64,000 nt of DNA from Salinibacterium sp. ZJ450. Its GTDB lineage: Bacteria > Actinomycetota > Actinomycetes > Actinomycetales > Microbacteriaceae. Under the pieces are notes generated by a model. The model was not told the DNA's origin, made no database searches, and was given only the letters and a program-made list of their open reading frames with translations. Positions 8,592-16,985 of the stretch are shown in pieces. Where the stretch lies: positions 3,767,236 through 3,831,235 of the forward strand of contig NZ_CP061771.1 in NCBI RefSeq assembly GCF_011751885.2, written 5' to 3'. How positions within the stretch are numbered: the stretch's first letter is position 1; each line of letters begins with the position of its first letter. The translations under genes and the position numbers were made by a program.

Positions 8592-9553
8592 CGGTTCGCT
8601 TAGGCCGGCTCGGCAAGGTCGCCCTCGCTGCCGGGGTCACCGTCGCGCTGATGACCGGGTGCGGGGTGCTCGGGGCGGATCCGGCACCGGCGGCCCCGCA
8701 AGCGGCGGGCCCGGCCACCTCGTACGCCGGCGTAGCCTTCCTCGACGACCTCGACTTCGGGGCGCCCGACGGCACCCGCCTCGACGTCTGCCTGCCCGAG
8801 GAGCACCGGGCGGCCCAGGCCGCCCGGCCCGAGAACCCCGGGGCCCAGGCCCTGCCGGCGATTCTCTCCGTGCACGGCGGCGGGTGGCGGCGCGGTGACA
8901 AGCAGGCGGCACTCTGGCGGGACGTGTGCGGATGGCTCGCCTCGGAGGGGTTCGTCGTGTTCCAGACGAACTACCGGCTTGCCCCGGAGCACCCGTACCC
9001 CGCCGCGCTCGACGACGTTCAGGCTGCAGCCAGGTGGATCCGCGCCGCGCCGCAGCTGGCCCGATTCGGCCTGGATCCCGCACGCCTCGGTGCGTTCGGC
9101 GACTCCGCTGGCGGCAATCTGGCCGCCCTGCTCGCCACCCAGGGTGACGGCGACACCACAATCGACTCGCGGGTGTCCGCCGTCGTCGCGCTGAGCGCCC
9201 CAATCGACCTGACCGCGGCGGGGATTGAGCTGGGCGGCCTGGAACCCGGATTCCAGCGAATCCAGCTGGACTATCTGGGGTGCGCGTCCTACGACGAGTG
9301 CCCGAATGCCGAGTCCGCGTCACCGCTGTACCAGATCGACTCCAGTGATCCGCCGTTCTTCATCGCGCATTCCTCGGATGAACTCATCCCGATCGAGCAG
9401 GCTGAAGCGTTCGTCGACGCGCTCGACGCGGCATCCGTCGACGTGACCTACGTGCCGGTCACCGGCACCGACCATGCCCTCGCGCTGCTCGATAATCCAC
9501 TGCGCGAGCAGATCGCAGCGTGGCTACGCGATCGACTCCGGGCGCGGCCGTAG
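8588..9553 (+). CDS. Lipoprotein alpha/beta hydrolase (HSL-type esterase)
   Basis: This 321-residue protein has a lipoprotein signal peptide with lipobox LMTGC (Cys25). The hormone-sensitive-lipase-type alpha/beta hydrolase domain shows the oxyanion motif HGGGW (96-100), nucleophile GDSAGG (Ser173), an acidic residue in the SSDELIP region, and His in GTDHAL. It is therefore a surface-anchored esterase. The ATG overlaps the acyltransferase stop (ATGA), so one enzyme that adds acyl groups outside the membrane is coupled to one that may remove them. The 3' end overlaps the convergent gene below by 30 bp. Confidence 0.9.
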   Translation: MTVRLGRLGKVALAAGVTVALMTGCGVLGADPAPAAPQAAGPATSYAGVAFLDDLDFGAPDGTRLDVCLPEEHRAAQAARPENPGAQALPAILSVHGGGWRRGDKQAALWRDVCGWLASEGFVVFQTNYRLAPEHPYPAALDDVQAAARWIRAAPQLARFGLDPARLGAFGDSAGGNLAALLATQGDGDTTIDSRVSAVVALSAPIDLTAAGIELGGLEPGFQRIQLDYLGCASYDECPNAESASPLYQIDSSDPPFFIAHSSDELIPIEQAEAFVDALDAASVDVTYVPVTGTDHALALLDNPLREQIAAWLRDRLRARP

Positions 9554-9955
9554 GAACGTCCGTCCGTGCACCGCGGTCGGCGTGATCCTGACCCAGCGAT
9601 CCTTCTCCTCGGGGGCCCACGGCGTGATGCCGAGCCGTTCGGCGGCCTCGATGTCGGCGCCGCGCTCGATCTGTTCCGCGTTGCCCTTCACCACCACGCT
9701 GAACGCGTCCACGTCGGTGTAGCCGTCGACCTCGAACGCCACGTTATGTCGAATGGTTAGTTCGAGCAGTTTCGTGCCGGGTGAGGTTCGGAAGACGATC
9801 GACTGACCGTCGACGGCGTGGTTTACGGGGAAGATGTCGATCTCGCCAGCCGCGGTTGCGGCGATCCGGCCGTAGGGTGCCTCGGCGATTCGTTGCCAGC
9901 ATTCCTCGGCCGACAGCTCGCGCGTCGGGGGGCGGTCGTCCGCGTTGTCGCTCAT
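9524..9955 (-). CDS. Pyridoxamine 5'-phosphate oxidase-fold protein
   Basis: This 143-residue protein has the split-barrel FMN/F420-binding fold (PNPOx-like). Recognisable segments are YGRIAATAAGEIDIFPVNH, FRTSPGTKLLEL (typical flavin-phosphate contact region) and VAFEVDGYTD. In actinobacteria this family includes flavin- or F420-dependent reductases and haem-binding proteins; the specific role is unknown. The C-terminal 10 codons overlap the 3' end of the convergent lipoprotein esterase gene, a tight arrangement that argues both ends are real and stable. Confidence 0.82.
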   Translation of the reverse strand: MSDNADDRPPTRELSAEECWQRIAEAPYGRIAATAAGEIDIFPVNHAVDGQSIVFRTSPGTKLLELTIRHNVAFEVDGYTDVDAFSVVVKGNAEQIERGADIEAAERLGITPWAPEEKDRWVRITPTAVHGRTFLRPRPESIA

Positions 9956-9965
9956 GATCCGAGTT

Positions 9966-11558
9966 TCACATGCCCTGCCCGGTCGCGCGGGCCGAAGGTC
10001 CCGTTGCCTCGGCGGGCAGCGTGCCCACCCGCTGCGGCTCCATTCCGCCCTGGTCCAGGCGGAACGGTGGGTACTCGTCGCGCATCAACGCCGCGTACGC
10101 CGCCACCCGGTATATCCAGCGGTTCAGGCCCATGATGAACTCGAACAGCCGCACCCGGTAACGCCCGCTGAAGAGCAGGATCACCGCCGCGATCAGCACC
10201 AGGGCGGTGAGCAACGAGATCCCGGCGCCGACCACTCTGGCGCCCCCATCGTCCCATTGCCCGGAGCCCCGCCAGCCCCAGCCCCACCACCAGCCGTTCG
10301 CGCCGAGGACCGCCGACAGCACCAGGTAATGCGGGATGGCCAACAGCCACCACTTCACCAGCACCAGCCCGTTCGACAACCGCTCGGGGTACTCGACGAC
10401 GAAGTCGGCCGGGTAGTCAGTCTGCCGGAGGGTGAACGGCGGATACCGGTCGGTCGCGAGCGCCGAGTACGCGTAGAACCCCACTCGCCAGTTCCAGCGC
10501 AGCACCCCGACGTTGAAATTGAACAGGGCGCGCGGGTACCGGCCGCTGAACAGGATCGCGAACCCCGCGATCACGGTGGTCACCACGAACGCAATCCACA
10601 GGCCGAACAGCAGGATGTAGTGCGGGATGGCGAGCAGCCACTTCACCAGCCACAGCCAGCGCGACAGCGGGCCGAGGTACCCGGTCAGCTGCGCCGGATA
10701 CGGCCGGTCCTCGTCGGGTGCGGCTGGCATGACGCCGGCAGCCGCCATACCGCCGACCGGCGGTTGACCAGCGGATGCCGCGGACATCCCCTGCCGCGGG
10801 GGCGTGCCGCCGATGCGTCGGCCGATGCCCATCGCGCCCAGCACGATCAGCGGGATGCCGATGAGCAGCATCACCAGGCCGGTGATCACCAGGCTCGCCG
10901 CGATGGGGGCCAGCAGGTTGCTGCGGATGCCAGCCTGCACGTCGACCGAGACACCCTGGGAGGCGTCCGCGTTCATGATGACGATGCTCCAGTCGCCCGG
11001 CTGCACCGACCAACTGAGCTCCTGCTCCCCGGCGCCCGATACCGATTGGGTCCAGAAGGTCTGATCACCCGGTTCTTCGGGAGTCGCGGTTCCCCCCAGC
11101 TCGCGGTAGAGCACCCGGAACGGCTCGGTGTCGATTCGGGTCACCTCGGTGTGCGCGACGCCCCGCAGGTAGTCGTCCACCGCCTGGCGCGGAGCGAGCC
11201 CGATGAACACGTCATCGCCGGTGGTCGACTCCGCCGCGATGCGCACTCGCGCCACATCAAATGGCACGCTGGGCGCGTCGTTTGCGGTGAAGCCGCCGAT
11301 GCGGGGCGACGTCAGCGCGTATGACGAGGAGGATAGCTCCGCCGTCCGCGTGCTGAAGTAGCCGTCCCCGGCGTTTTGGCGGGCGGCGACGGCGGCCGCG
11401 GCGATGCCGCCGGCCAGCACCGATCCGCCGAGCATGGTCAGCAGCACCCCGACGACGAGGGCAACGATGTACCAGGCCATGCCGCTTCCGCTGCCGGGTG
11501 GGGGCGGGGGCGCGGCGGGCTGCGATGTGGGCGGCTGGGGCAGGACGGGCTCAGACAT
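9966..11558 (-). CDS. DUF4389 membrane protein (tandem domain)
   Basis: This 530-residue protein has a Pro-rich start, then a TM segment (about 27-55), an extracytoplasmic region of about 170 residues, two more TM segments near 200-240, and a C-terminal half with two copies of the DUF4389 unit. Each unit contains WLLAIPHY, a TM helix, LFSGRYP/R and a YPPF box (about 295-390 and 400-520). The function is unknown. Duplication of the unit within one chain is directly visible. It lies 10 bp downstream of the PNPOx-like gene's upstream region on the same strand, so the two may be co-transcribed. Confidence 0.88.
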   Translation of the reverse strand: MSEPVLPQPPTSQPAAPPPPPGSGSGMAWYIVALVVGVLLTMLGGSVLAGGIAAAAVAARQNAGDGYFSTRTAELSSSSYALTSPRIGGFTANDAPSVPFDVARVRIAAESTTGDDVFIGLAPRQAVDDYLRGVAHTEVTRIDTEPFRVLYRELGGTATPEEPGDQTFWTQSVSGAGEQELSWSVQPGDWSIVIMNADASQGVSVDVQAGIRSNLLAPIAASLVITGLVMLLIGIPLIVLGAMGIGRRIGGTPPRQGMSAASAGQPPVGGMAAAGVMPAAPDEDRPYPAQLTGYLGPLSRWLWLVKWLLAIPHYILLFGLWIAFVVTTVIAGFAILFSGRYPRALFNFNVGVLRWNWRVGFYAYSALATDRYPPFTLRQTDYPADFVVEYPERLSNGLVLVKWWLLAIPHYLVLSAVLGANGWWWGWGWRGSGQWDDGGARVVGAGISLLTALVLIAAVILLFSGRYRVRLFEFIMGLNRWIYRVAAYAALMRDEYPPFRLDQGGMEPQRVGTLPAEATGPSARATGQGM

Positions 11559-11645
11559 GGCATCACCGATCGGTCGATAGGTGGCTACGGAGTGGATCAG
11601 CCGCTCTTAACCTACGCCGCGGAGGCCCTCACGGACAGGGGCGGG

Positions 11646-12044
11646 TCAGCTGTGGATAGCCAGCATCACCAATGAAACAACGGATGCCGCGACGCCGATG
11701 CTCGCCATGATGATGAACAGCAGCCGCAGAATCCGCTCGCCCGTGGACAGACGGTGCAGCCGCATCCGTTCCGGTGCCCGCAGCGAGTAATACACGGTTG
11801 CGCTGTCAGCGCTGCCGGTTTCGGCGATCTCGTGCGCGTCAAGCCGCCGCGATTGGCTGCTCTCGCTGGTCATCCAACGCGCTTCCACGGCGTCGCCGTC
11901 GGTCAGCAGCACGGCATCGGTCGGCACCCAGGAGCCGTCGACGGCGCGAACGATCATGATGAGGAACAGCGTCAGCGCGGCAAGCGACAGCCCGATCCAC
12001 GTGAACAGTTCGAGCAGCAGCCCGATTGCCTCATTCCCGTTCAC
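11646..12044 (-). CDS. Unknown small membrane protein
   Basis: This 132-residue protein has one N-terminal TM segment (about 8-32), a polar middle region, and a C-terminal TM segment (about 107-128). No family was recognised. The start is the GTG at 12044, because a -10-like TAGTCT lies six bases upstream with no ribosome site, the leaderless pattern seen at many genes here. It diverges from the methyltransferase gene at 12155. Confidence 0.7.
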   Translation of the reverse strand: MNGNEAIGLLLELFTWIGLSLAALTLFLIMIVRAVDGSWVPTDAVLLTDGDAVEARWMTSESSQSRRLDAHEIAETGSADSATVYYSLRAPERMRLHRLSTGERILRLLFIIMASIGVAASVVSLVMLAIHS

Positions 12045-12050
12045 GGCGCA

Positions 12051-12056
12051 AGACTA
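12051..12056 (-). promoter_or_regulatory. -10 box of leaderless transcript for the 11646-12044 gene
   Basis: On the minus strand TAGTCT is followed by six bases and the GTG at 12044. It faces the TAGCAT box at 12077-12082 on the plus strand, making a compact divergent promoter pair 20 bp apart. Confidence 0.45.
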
Positions 12057-12076
12057 ACGGACGGATGTCGGGCAGC

Positions 12077-12082
12077 TAGCAT
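12077..12082 (+). promoter_or_regulatory. -10 box upstream of the HemK-like gene
   Basis: TAGCAT followed by six bases places the predicted transcript 5' end at 12089, where the codon in the reading frame of the methyltransferase is ACG. The same hexamer with the same spacing precedes the ATG of the next gene (12908-12913). Confidence 0.45.
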
Positions 12083-12154
12083 GGCCCCACGTCTGGTCTC
12101 GAATCCGCAGGAACTCTCACCGCCCTTGCCGCACGGCTCCGGGCGGCCGGCTGC

Positions 12155-12910
12155 GTGTTCGCGGAGGCCGAGGCCGCGCTGCTGCTCGCGGGAGCGTCAT
12201 CCCCGGCAGAACTCGACCAGCTCGTCGAGCGACGCCTCCTCGGCCAGCCGCTCGAGCACGTCCTCGGCTGGGCAGAGTTCTCCGGCCTCCGGATCGCCGT
12301 GCGACCCGGCGTGTTCGTTCCGCGCCGCCGCACAGAGTGGCTGGTGATGCAGGCTGCTGCGGTCACCGCTCCCGGCGCCGTGCTTGTCGACCTGTGCTGC
12401 GGCTCCGGGGCGGTCGGCGCGGCCCTGGCATCGGCATCGCGTCCGCGGGCCGTGCACGCGGTCGATATCGACCCGCGCTCGGTGCAGTGCGCCCGGCTCA
12501 ATCTGGAACCCTTCGGTGGCGTGGTGCACCAGGGCGACCTGTACGACGCATTGCCCGCCGATCTGCGCGGTCGTGTCGATGTCGTGGTGGCGAACGCGCC
12601 CTATGTGCCGACCGGGTCGCTCGGGCTGATGCCGCCGGAGGCACGCCTTCACGAACCGCGCACGGCCCTGGATGGCGGCGGCGACGGTCTCGACATCCAG
12701 CGGCGGGTGGTCGCCGAGGCGACCGACTGGCTGGCGCCAGGGGGTCAGCTTCTCGTCGAGACCAGCCGGCAGCAGGCGTCGTCGACCGCGGAACTGTTCT
12801 CGCGGGCCGGACTATTGCCGACAGTGAGCCGCTCGACGCGGCTGGACGCCACTGTAGTGAGTGGGCACGCGGTCAGTGGGCATGTGGTCAGCGGCGGAGG
12901 AGCCGTCTAG
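12155..12910 (+). CDS. HemK/PrmC-like protein (N5)-glutamine methyltransferase
   Basis: This class I SAM-dependent methyltransferase has 251 residues from the GTG at 12155. The SAM loop is VLVDLCCGSGAVGAAL, the acidic strand is AVDID, and the substrate motif is NAPYVP (a variant of NPPY that binds a glutamine side chain), followed by EPRTALDGGGDGL. PrmC relatives methylate release-factor glutamine; this side branch is annotated in actinobacteria as a putative homologue. Family-like sequence (TLTALAARLRAAGC) continues in frame upstream of the GTG to an in-frame stop at 12077, but no ATG, GTG or TTG occurs there. The biological start may be the ACG at 12089 (273 residues). The C-terminus carries a short repeat, SGHAVSGHVVSG, unlike the family. 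Confidence 0.82.
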   Translation: MFAEAEAALLLAGASSPAELDQLVERRLLGQPLEHVLGWAEFSGLRIAVRPGVFVPRRRTEWLVMQAAAVTAPGAVLVDLCCGSGAVGAALASASRPRAVHAVDIDPRSVQCARLNLEPFGGVVHQGDLYDALPADLRGRVDVVVANAPYVPTGSLGLMPPEARLHEPRTALDGGGDGLDIQRRVVAEATDWLAPGGQLLVETSRQQASSTAELFSRAGLLPTVSRSTRLDATVVSGHAVSGHVVSGGGAV

Positions 12911-12913
12911 CAT
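12908..12913 (+). promoter_or_regulatory. -10 box of leaderless alpha/beta hydrolase transcript
   Basis: TAGCAT overlaps the stop codon of the methyltransferase gene and lies six bases before the ATG at 12920. No Shine-Dalgarno sequence is present, so this start is probably leaderless. Confidence 0.45.
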
Positions 12914-12919
12914 CGGGTT

Positions 12920-13666
12920 ATGCCAGCCAGCGTCGTTTTGCTGCACGGCCTGCGGACGTCGTCCACCATGTGGCGGCGACAGGTCGCCGAGCTTGAGGCG
13001 GCGGGGATTCCCGCCGTGGCGATCGACCTGCCCGGGCACGGCCACCGGATGAGCGAGCGGTTCAGTCTGGATGCGGCGCGCGTCACTATTGCGGATGCGG
13101 TCGCCGAGGCTGCGACATCCGGTCATCGTCCGTACCTGGCCGGGCTGTCACTCGGCGGCTATCTCGCGATCGACTGGGTAGCGCAGAACCCCGACCGGGT
13201 CTGCGGTGTGCTGGCTGCCAGCTGCGGAACCACGCCGCATCGGGCGATCCTCGACGGATGGCGCGTGCTGGCCCGAGGCATCCATGCGCTGCCCGACCGG
13301 GGGCGCGCGCTCAACGACTTCATGCTGCGGCTGATGGTGCGCTCCGTCCCGGTGGATGACGTGCTCGCCGGCGGTGTCGCCCTCGAGGTGATGGATGACG
13401 TGCTGCGGGAGCTGCGTCACGTGCACCCGATGCGCAGCCTGCCTGAGGTTGACGTGCCGGTGCTGTTCGTGAACGGCAGGCTCGACCACTTTCGACTGCA
13501 GGCGGCCAGTTACCTGGCGGCGACACCGCGGGGACGGTTGGTGACCGTGGCCGGCGCCTCCCACCTGGTGAGCATCGTGCGACCTCGCGAGTTCACGGAA
13601 GCGCTGCTGGACGGCTACGCCGAAGCCACCGTCGGCGCGCAGGAATCAGAGCGCCGACAGTCCTAG
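12920..13666 (+). CDS. Alpha/beta-fold hydrolase
   Basis: This 248-residue cytoplasmic protein has LLHGLRTSSTMW (oxyanion HG), DLPGHGHR, the nucleophile elbow GLSLGG (Ser about 76), acid Asp in NGRLDHFR and catalytic-type His in GASHLV. This is the MhpC/esterase-like branch with a helical lid in the middle. The substrate is not predictable. It follows the methyltransferase gene by 9 bp but has its own leaderless promoter, so it may be expressed independently. Confidence 0.87.
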   Translation: MPASVVLLHGLRTSSTMWRRQVAELEAAGIPAVAIDLPGHGHRMSERFSLDAARVTIADAVAEAATSGHRPYLAGLSLGGYLAIDWVAQNPDRVCGVLAASCGTTPHRAILDGWRVLARGIHALPDRGRALNDFMLRLMVRSVPVDDVLAGGVALEVMDDVLRELRHVHPMRSLPEVDVPVLFVNGRLDHFRLQAASYLAATPRGRLVTVAGASHLVSIVRPREFTEALLDGYAEATVGAQESERRQS

Positions 13667-13688
13667 GCACGACTCAGTCCGGCGCCGG

Positions 13689-14000
13689 TCAGCCCTTCTC
13701 TGCGCGAGGTTCCTCGACGACCTTCAGGCCGTCGGCGCTGTAGGCGGAGCGCATCAGCACGTCGATCCAGGCCCTGTTCATCACCGGAACCTCAGGGTCG
13801 GTGTACTTGAAGTGCAGCGGAATGGATGGCTCGATCCAGATGCTGCTGCGACCCTCGCTGACGTCGGGATCGTCTCTCCAGGAGAAGACGAACGACTCCT
13901 TGCGGCGAAGCTTCGTTGTGATGACGAACTGCAAATGGGCGAGCACTCGATCGTCCAGTGTGACCTCAAGCGGAGGGCTCCCGTACCGAAGAATTCCCAT
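13689..14000 (-). CDS. DUF7882-type small protein, copy 1
   Basis: This 103-residue soluble protein starts MGILRYGSPPLEVTLDDRVLAHLQ and contains LRRKESFVFSWRDDPDVSEGRSSIWI. It is clearly paralogous to the protein at 14870-15196: shared DRVLAHLQxVIxxKLRRxExFxxSWRD, GRSxIWxxPxIPLxFK and a NRxWI segment. This family is common in Microbacteriaceae and is often mislabelled as an ATP-dependent DNA ligase; no ligase motif is present. The function is unknown. GAGGGG lies 4 nt before the ATG. It is convergent with the hydrolase gene. Confidence 0.8.
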   Translation of the reverse strand: MGILRYGSPPLEVTLDDRVLAHLQFVITTKLRRKESFVFSWRDDPDVSEGRSSIWIEPSIPLHFKYTDPEVPVMNRAWIDVLMRSAYSADGLKVVEEPRAEKG

Positions 14001-14079
14001 AACGCCCCTCGTGACTTTGTAACCAAGGCCTTGGTTCGAGCATCCATTCAGTGTGTCGAGTAGTCAATGTTTCGAGTAG

Positions 14080-14412
14080 TCAGTGCTGCAAATAGTCAGT
14101 GTCGTCGAAGTCGTTTGGCGAATACGCTACGGGCCGCGACCCTCCCAACCGCCGGGTCTTGGCGGTCAAGTCCGCCAGCACGGCGTCGTCATCCAGTTCG
14201 CCGTCGCCTGTCTCGGTCGGAATCGACACGATCTGACTCGCCGGCCCGAGCAGGATCTGGGCGTGATCCTGCGCGCCGGATTCCAGCCGCACCGGAATCT
14301 CCACCAGATCCGCTTTCACCCCTAAGGCCAGTGCCCTGGCGTACTGCATCACCGCATCGGCGATGGCGTCACTGGTCACGACTCCCGCCGCGCCGTACAC
14401 GATTTTCTTCAT
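14080..14412 (-). CDS. Unknown small protein
   Basis: This 110-residue protein starts MKKIVYGAAGVVTSDAIADA. It has a hydrophobic N-terminal strand, an amphipathic helix (TSDAIADAVMQYARAL), and an acidic C-terminal half. No family was recognised with confidence. It sits between the two DUF7882 paralogues and upstream (in transcription) of copy 1, so may belong to the same small-protein locus. Confidence 0.65.
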   Translation of the reverse strand: MKKIVYGAAGVVTSDAIADAVMQYARALALGVKADLVEIPVRLESGAQDHAQILLGPASQIVSIPTETGDGELDDDAVLADLTAKTRRLGGSRPVAYSPNDFDDTDYLQH

Positions 14413-14477
14413 TGGGTACCTGTCGGGGAAACATGCGCGCCGCGCGCACTGAAAGTGATGTGGGTAGGCCGATATGT

Positions 14478-14690
14478 CTAAACCACGGGAAAGCTCTGTC
14501 GGTTGCCCGACAAAGCGGCGATCACCGCGCTGGACCCGTTGAAGGACCGGTCTGGGAGGTCGTGCAGCGTGCGCACCGTGGCGTCATCACCGGCTGAACG
14601 CCGCGCCTCGCGCAGCAGGTCGTCGCGCGTTGCGGGAAAGTCCATGTCGCGCAGCACCGCGCGCAATCGTCCAATGTCCAAGCTCGTCAC
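14478..14690 (-). CDS. DUF2795-like small protein
   Basis: This 70-residue protein reads from a GTG at 14690. That start was chosen over an ATG 33 bp upstream because GGGAGG lies 5 nt before it and the homologous sequence begins there. The pattern RLRAVLRDMDFPATRDDLLREA...LHDLPDRSFNGSSAVIAAL matches the DUF2795 helical domain (paired short helices, often linked to stress or DNA-associated roles, function unproven). It is part of a run of small unknown genes between 13.7 and 15.2 kb. Confidence 0.75.
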   Translation of the reverse strand: MTSLDIGRLRAVLRDMDFPATRDDLLREARRSAGDDATVRTLHDLPDRSFNGSSAVIAALSGNRQSFPVV

Positions 14691-14869
14691 GGCAGCCTCC
14701 CGGGTTCGTGCGATGCCTCGCATGTGATGCTAAGCACCCCATGTCCGGCTCGAATAGGGATTGACAATTCCGCGCAGCTTCTTCCCACAACGACATTCAA
14801 AGAGGACAATCGGGTTCAGTGCTTCAGCCGTCTGTGCACTGCACCACCTTCATCGAAGGCGAGAGGTTT

Positions 14870-15196
14870 ATGGGTGTTCTGATTTACGACGGCATCGAGA
14901 TTCAATTCGAGGATCGGGTGCTCGCGCATCTGCAAGTGGTCATCGGGCAGAAGCTACGCCGACGAGAGTGTTTCTTCATGTCGTGGCGCGACTCAGCAGA
15001 AGTCGGAGACGGTCGCAGCGCCATCTGGCTCGACCCCGCGATCCCGCTGTACTTCAAGTTCTTCGGTAGCCGACCCCCCACCATTAACCGGGAATGGATC
15101 GAGAAGCTCGCGATGAGCGCGAACAGTGCGCATGGCCTCGTTGTCCTGAGCGAACTCGACGAAGACGTCGTCGGTAACGGACACCACAACGGCTGA
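14870..15196 (+). CDS. DUF7882-type small protein, copy 2
   Basis: This 108-residue protein is a paralogue of 13689-14000, with the same order of conserved blocks (MGVLIYDG, DRVLAHLQVVIGQKLRRRE, FMSWRDS, GRSAIWLDPAIPLYFKFF, NREWIEKL). The start is the ATG at 14870 with GAGAGG 5 nt upstream. It ends 5 bp before the ABC transporter ATPase gene and probably leads that operon. The function is unknown. Confidence 0.8.
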   Translation: MGVLIYDGIEIQFEDRVLAHLQVVIGQKLRRRECFFMSWRDSAEVGDGRSAIWLDPAIPLYFKFFGSRPPTINREWIEKLAMSANSAHGLVVLSELDEDVVGNGHHNG

Positions 15197-15201
15197 TCGC
15201 C

Positions 15202-16176
15202 ATGGCGAACGCGATCCACGCGACGGGGCTTGTTAAGCGCTACAACGACGTGATCGCGCTGGACAGTGTCGATCTGATGGTACCCGCGGGTTCCGTGCTT
15301 GGCCTCCTTGGGCCGAACGGCGCCGGCAAGACCACCGTGGTGCGCATCCTCAGCACCCTGCTGCAGCCGGATTCCGGCACGGCCACCGTGGCCGGCATCG
15401 ACGTATGCACCCGTCCGCACGAGGTCCGCATGCGCATCGGACTGTCTGGCCAGTACTCCGCCGTCGATGAATACCTCACCGGCTTCGAGAACCTGGACAT
15501 GATCGGCCGGCTCTACCACCTGGGTCGTCGCGCATCACGGGACCGTGCCCGCGAGCTGCTCGCGCAGTTCGACCTCATCGACGCGGCGGACCGCCCGGCC
15601 AGAACCTACTCCGGCGGCATGAAGCGACGACTCGACCTCGCCGGCGCGCTGGTCGCGGACCCTCCGGTGCTGTTTCTCGACGAGCCGACCACCGGACTCG
15701 ACCCGCGCAGCCGCACCGACATGTGGCACACGATCCAGACCCTGGTCTCGGCGGGCACCACGCTGCTGCTCACGACCCAGTACCTCGAGGAGGCCGACCT
15801 GCTGGCGGACACGATCGTGGTGATCGACCACGGCAAGGTGATCGCGCAGGGCACCGCCGACCAGCTGAAGTCGCAGGTCGGCGGTGAGCGGCTCGAGCTG
15901 ACGGTGTCCGACCCTGCCCGGTTCCACGACGCGGTGGCCCTGCTCACGCCGCGCGGGGTGGGGGAGCCGATGCTCGAGGAGCAGCGCCGATCCGTGGTAC
16001 TCCCCGTTCAGGGCGGAGCGGCTGTGCTCACCGCGGCGTTGCGCGACCTCGATGACGCCGGCATCCACATCGACGATGTGGGGTTACGCCGCCCGACCCT
16101 TGATGACGTCTTCCTCACCATCACCGGCCACGCCGCAGAAGAAACAGCGGATGCCACGTCGGAGCGTGCCCGATGA
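15202..16176 (+). CDS. ABC transporter ATP-binding protein, DrrA-type
   Basis: This 324-residue ATPase has Walker A GPNGAGKTT, signature YSGGMKRRLD, Walker B VLFLDEPTTGLDP and the switch His region ending LTTQYLEEAD. The C-terminal extension with LRRPTLDDVFLTITGH is typical of the daunorubicin-resistance (DrrA) subfamily. With the permease it overlaps by 4 bp it forms a DrrAB-type exporter for drugs or lipids. The substrate is not known. Confidence 0.94.
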   Translation: MANAIHATGLVKRYNDVIALDSVDLMVPAGSVLGLLGPNGAGKTTVVRILSTLLQPDSGTATVAGIDVCTRPHEVRMRIGLSGQYSAVDEYLTGFENLDMIGRLYHLGRRASRDRARELLAQFDLIDAADRPARTYSGGMKRRLDLAGALVADPPVLFLDEPTTGLDPRSRTDMWHTIQTLVSAGTTLLLTTQYLEEADLLADTIVVIDHGKVIAQGTADQLKSQVGGERLELTVSDPARFHDAVALLTPRGVGEPMLEEQRRSVVLPVQGGAAVLTAALRDLDDAGIHIDDVGLRRPTLDDVFLTITGHAAEETADATSERAR

Positions 16177-16985
16177 GCGTTGCCACCGTGATCGCAGACA
16201 GCGCGATCGTCGCGAAGCGCAACCTGATCAAGATCAAGCGCGTGCCCGACCTGCTGGTGTTCACCACGCTGCAGCCGATCATGTTCGTGCTGCTGTTCGC
16301 CTATGTCTTCGGCGGGGCGATCGACCAGAGCGGCGACGGCCAGGCCTACCGCGAGTTCCTGATCGCCGGGATCTTCGCCCAAACCGTGGTGTTCGGGGCC
16401 ACCATCACCGGCGCCGGGCTTGCCGAGGACGTGCGGAAGGGCATCATCGACCGGTTCCGGTCGCTGCCGATGGCGCCGTCCGCCGTACTGATTGGACGCA
16501 CCTTCTCGGATGTCGTGAACAACGTGCTGGTGCTGATCGTGATGGCGCTCACCGGGCTGCTCGTCGGCTGGCGCATCCGCACCTCGTTCTTCGACGCCAT
16601 GATCGGCTTTCTGCTGCTGCTCGTCTTCGCCTATGGCGTGTCATGGATCATGGCCTGGATCGGCATGCTGGTGCCGAGCCCGGAAGTGGTCAACAACGCG
16701 GCGTTCATCGTGATCTTTCCGCTGACCTTCATCGCGAACACGTTCGTGCCGATCGAGACCCTGCCGGGGCCGCTGCAGACCTTCGCGGAGTGGAATCCGG
16801 TGTCGGCGGTCACCCAGGCGGCCCGCGACCGGTTCGGCAATCCCGATCCGAACCCGCAGGCGACCGAAGCGACCTCCTGGGCGCTGCAGAACCCGGAGTT
16901 GTACACCCTGATCTGGACGGTGGCCATTCTCGTGATCTTCATCCCGCTCGCCAGCTGGCAGTACCGGCGCACGGCGAGCCGCTGA
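16173..16985 (+). CDS. ABC-2 type transporter permease, DrrB-type
   Basis: This 270-residue ABC-2 permease has about six TM segments. The N-terminal KRNLIKIKRVPDLLVF amphipathic region, the FRSLPMAPSAVLIGRT loop and FVPIETLPGPLQTFAEWNPV are family-typical. The ATG overlaps the ATPase stop (ATGA), so the two subunits are translationally coupled. It is convergent with, and abuts, the DinB-family gene. Confidence 0.93.
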   Translation: MSVATVIADSAIVAKRNLIKIKRVPDLLVFTTLQPIMFVLLFAYVFGGAIDQSGDGQAYREFLIAGIFAQTVVFGATITGAGLAEDVRKGIIDRFRSLPMAPSAVLIGRTFSDVVNNVLVLIVMALTGLLVGWRIRTSFFDAMIGFLLLLVFAYGVSWIMAWIGMLVPSPEVVNNAAFIVIFPLTFIANTFVPIETLPGPLQTFAEWNPVSAVTQAARDRFGNPDPNPQATEATSWALQNPELYTLIWTVAILVIFIPLASWQYRRTASR

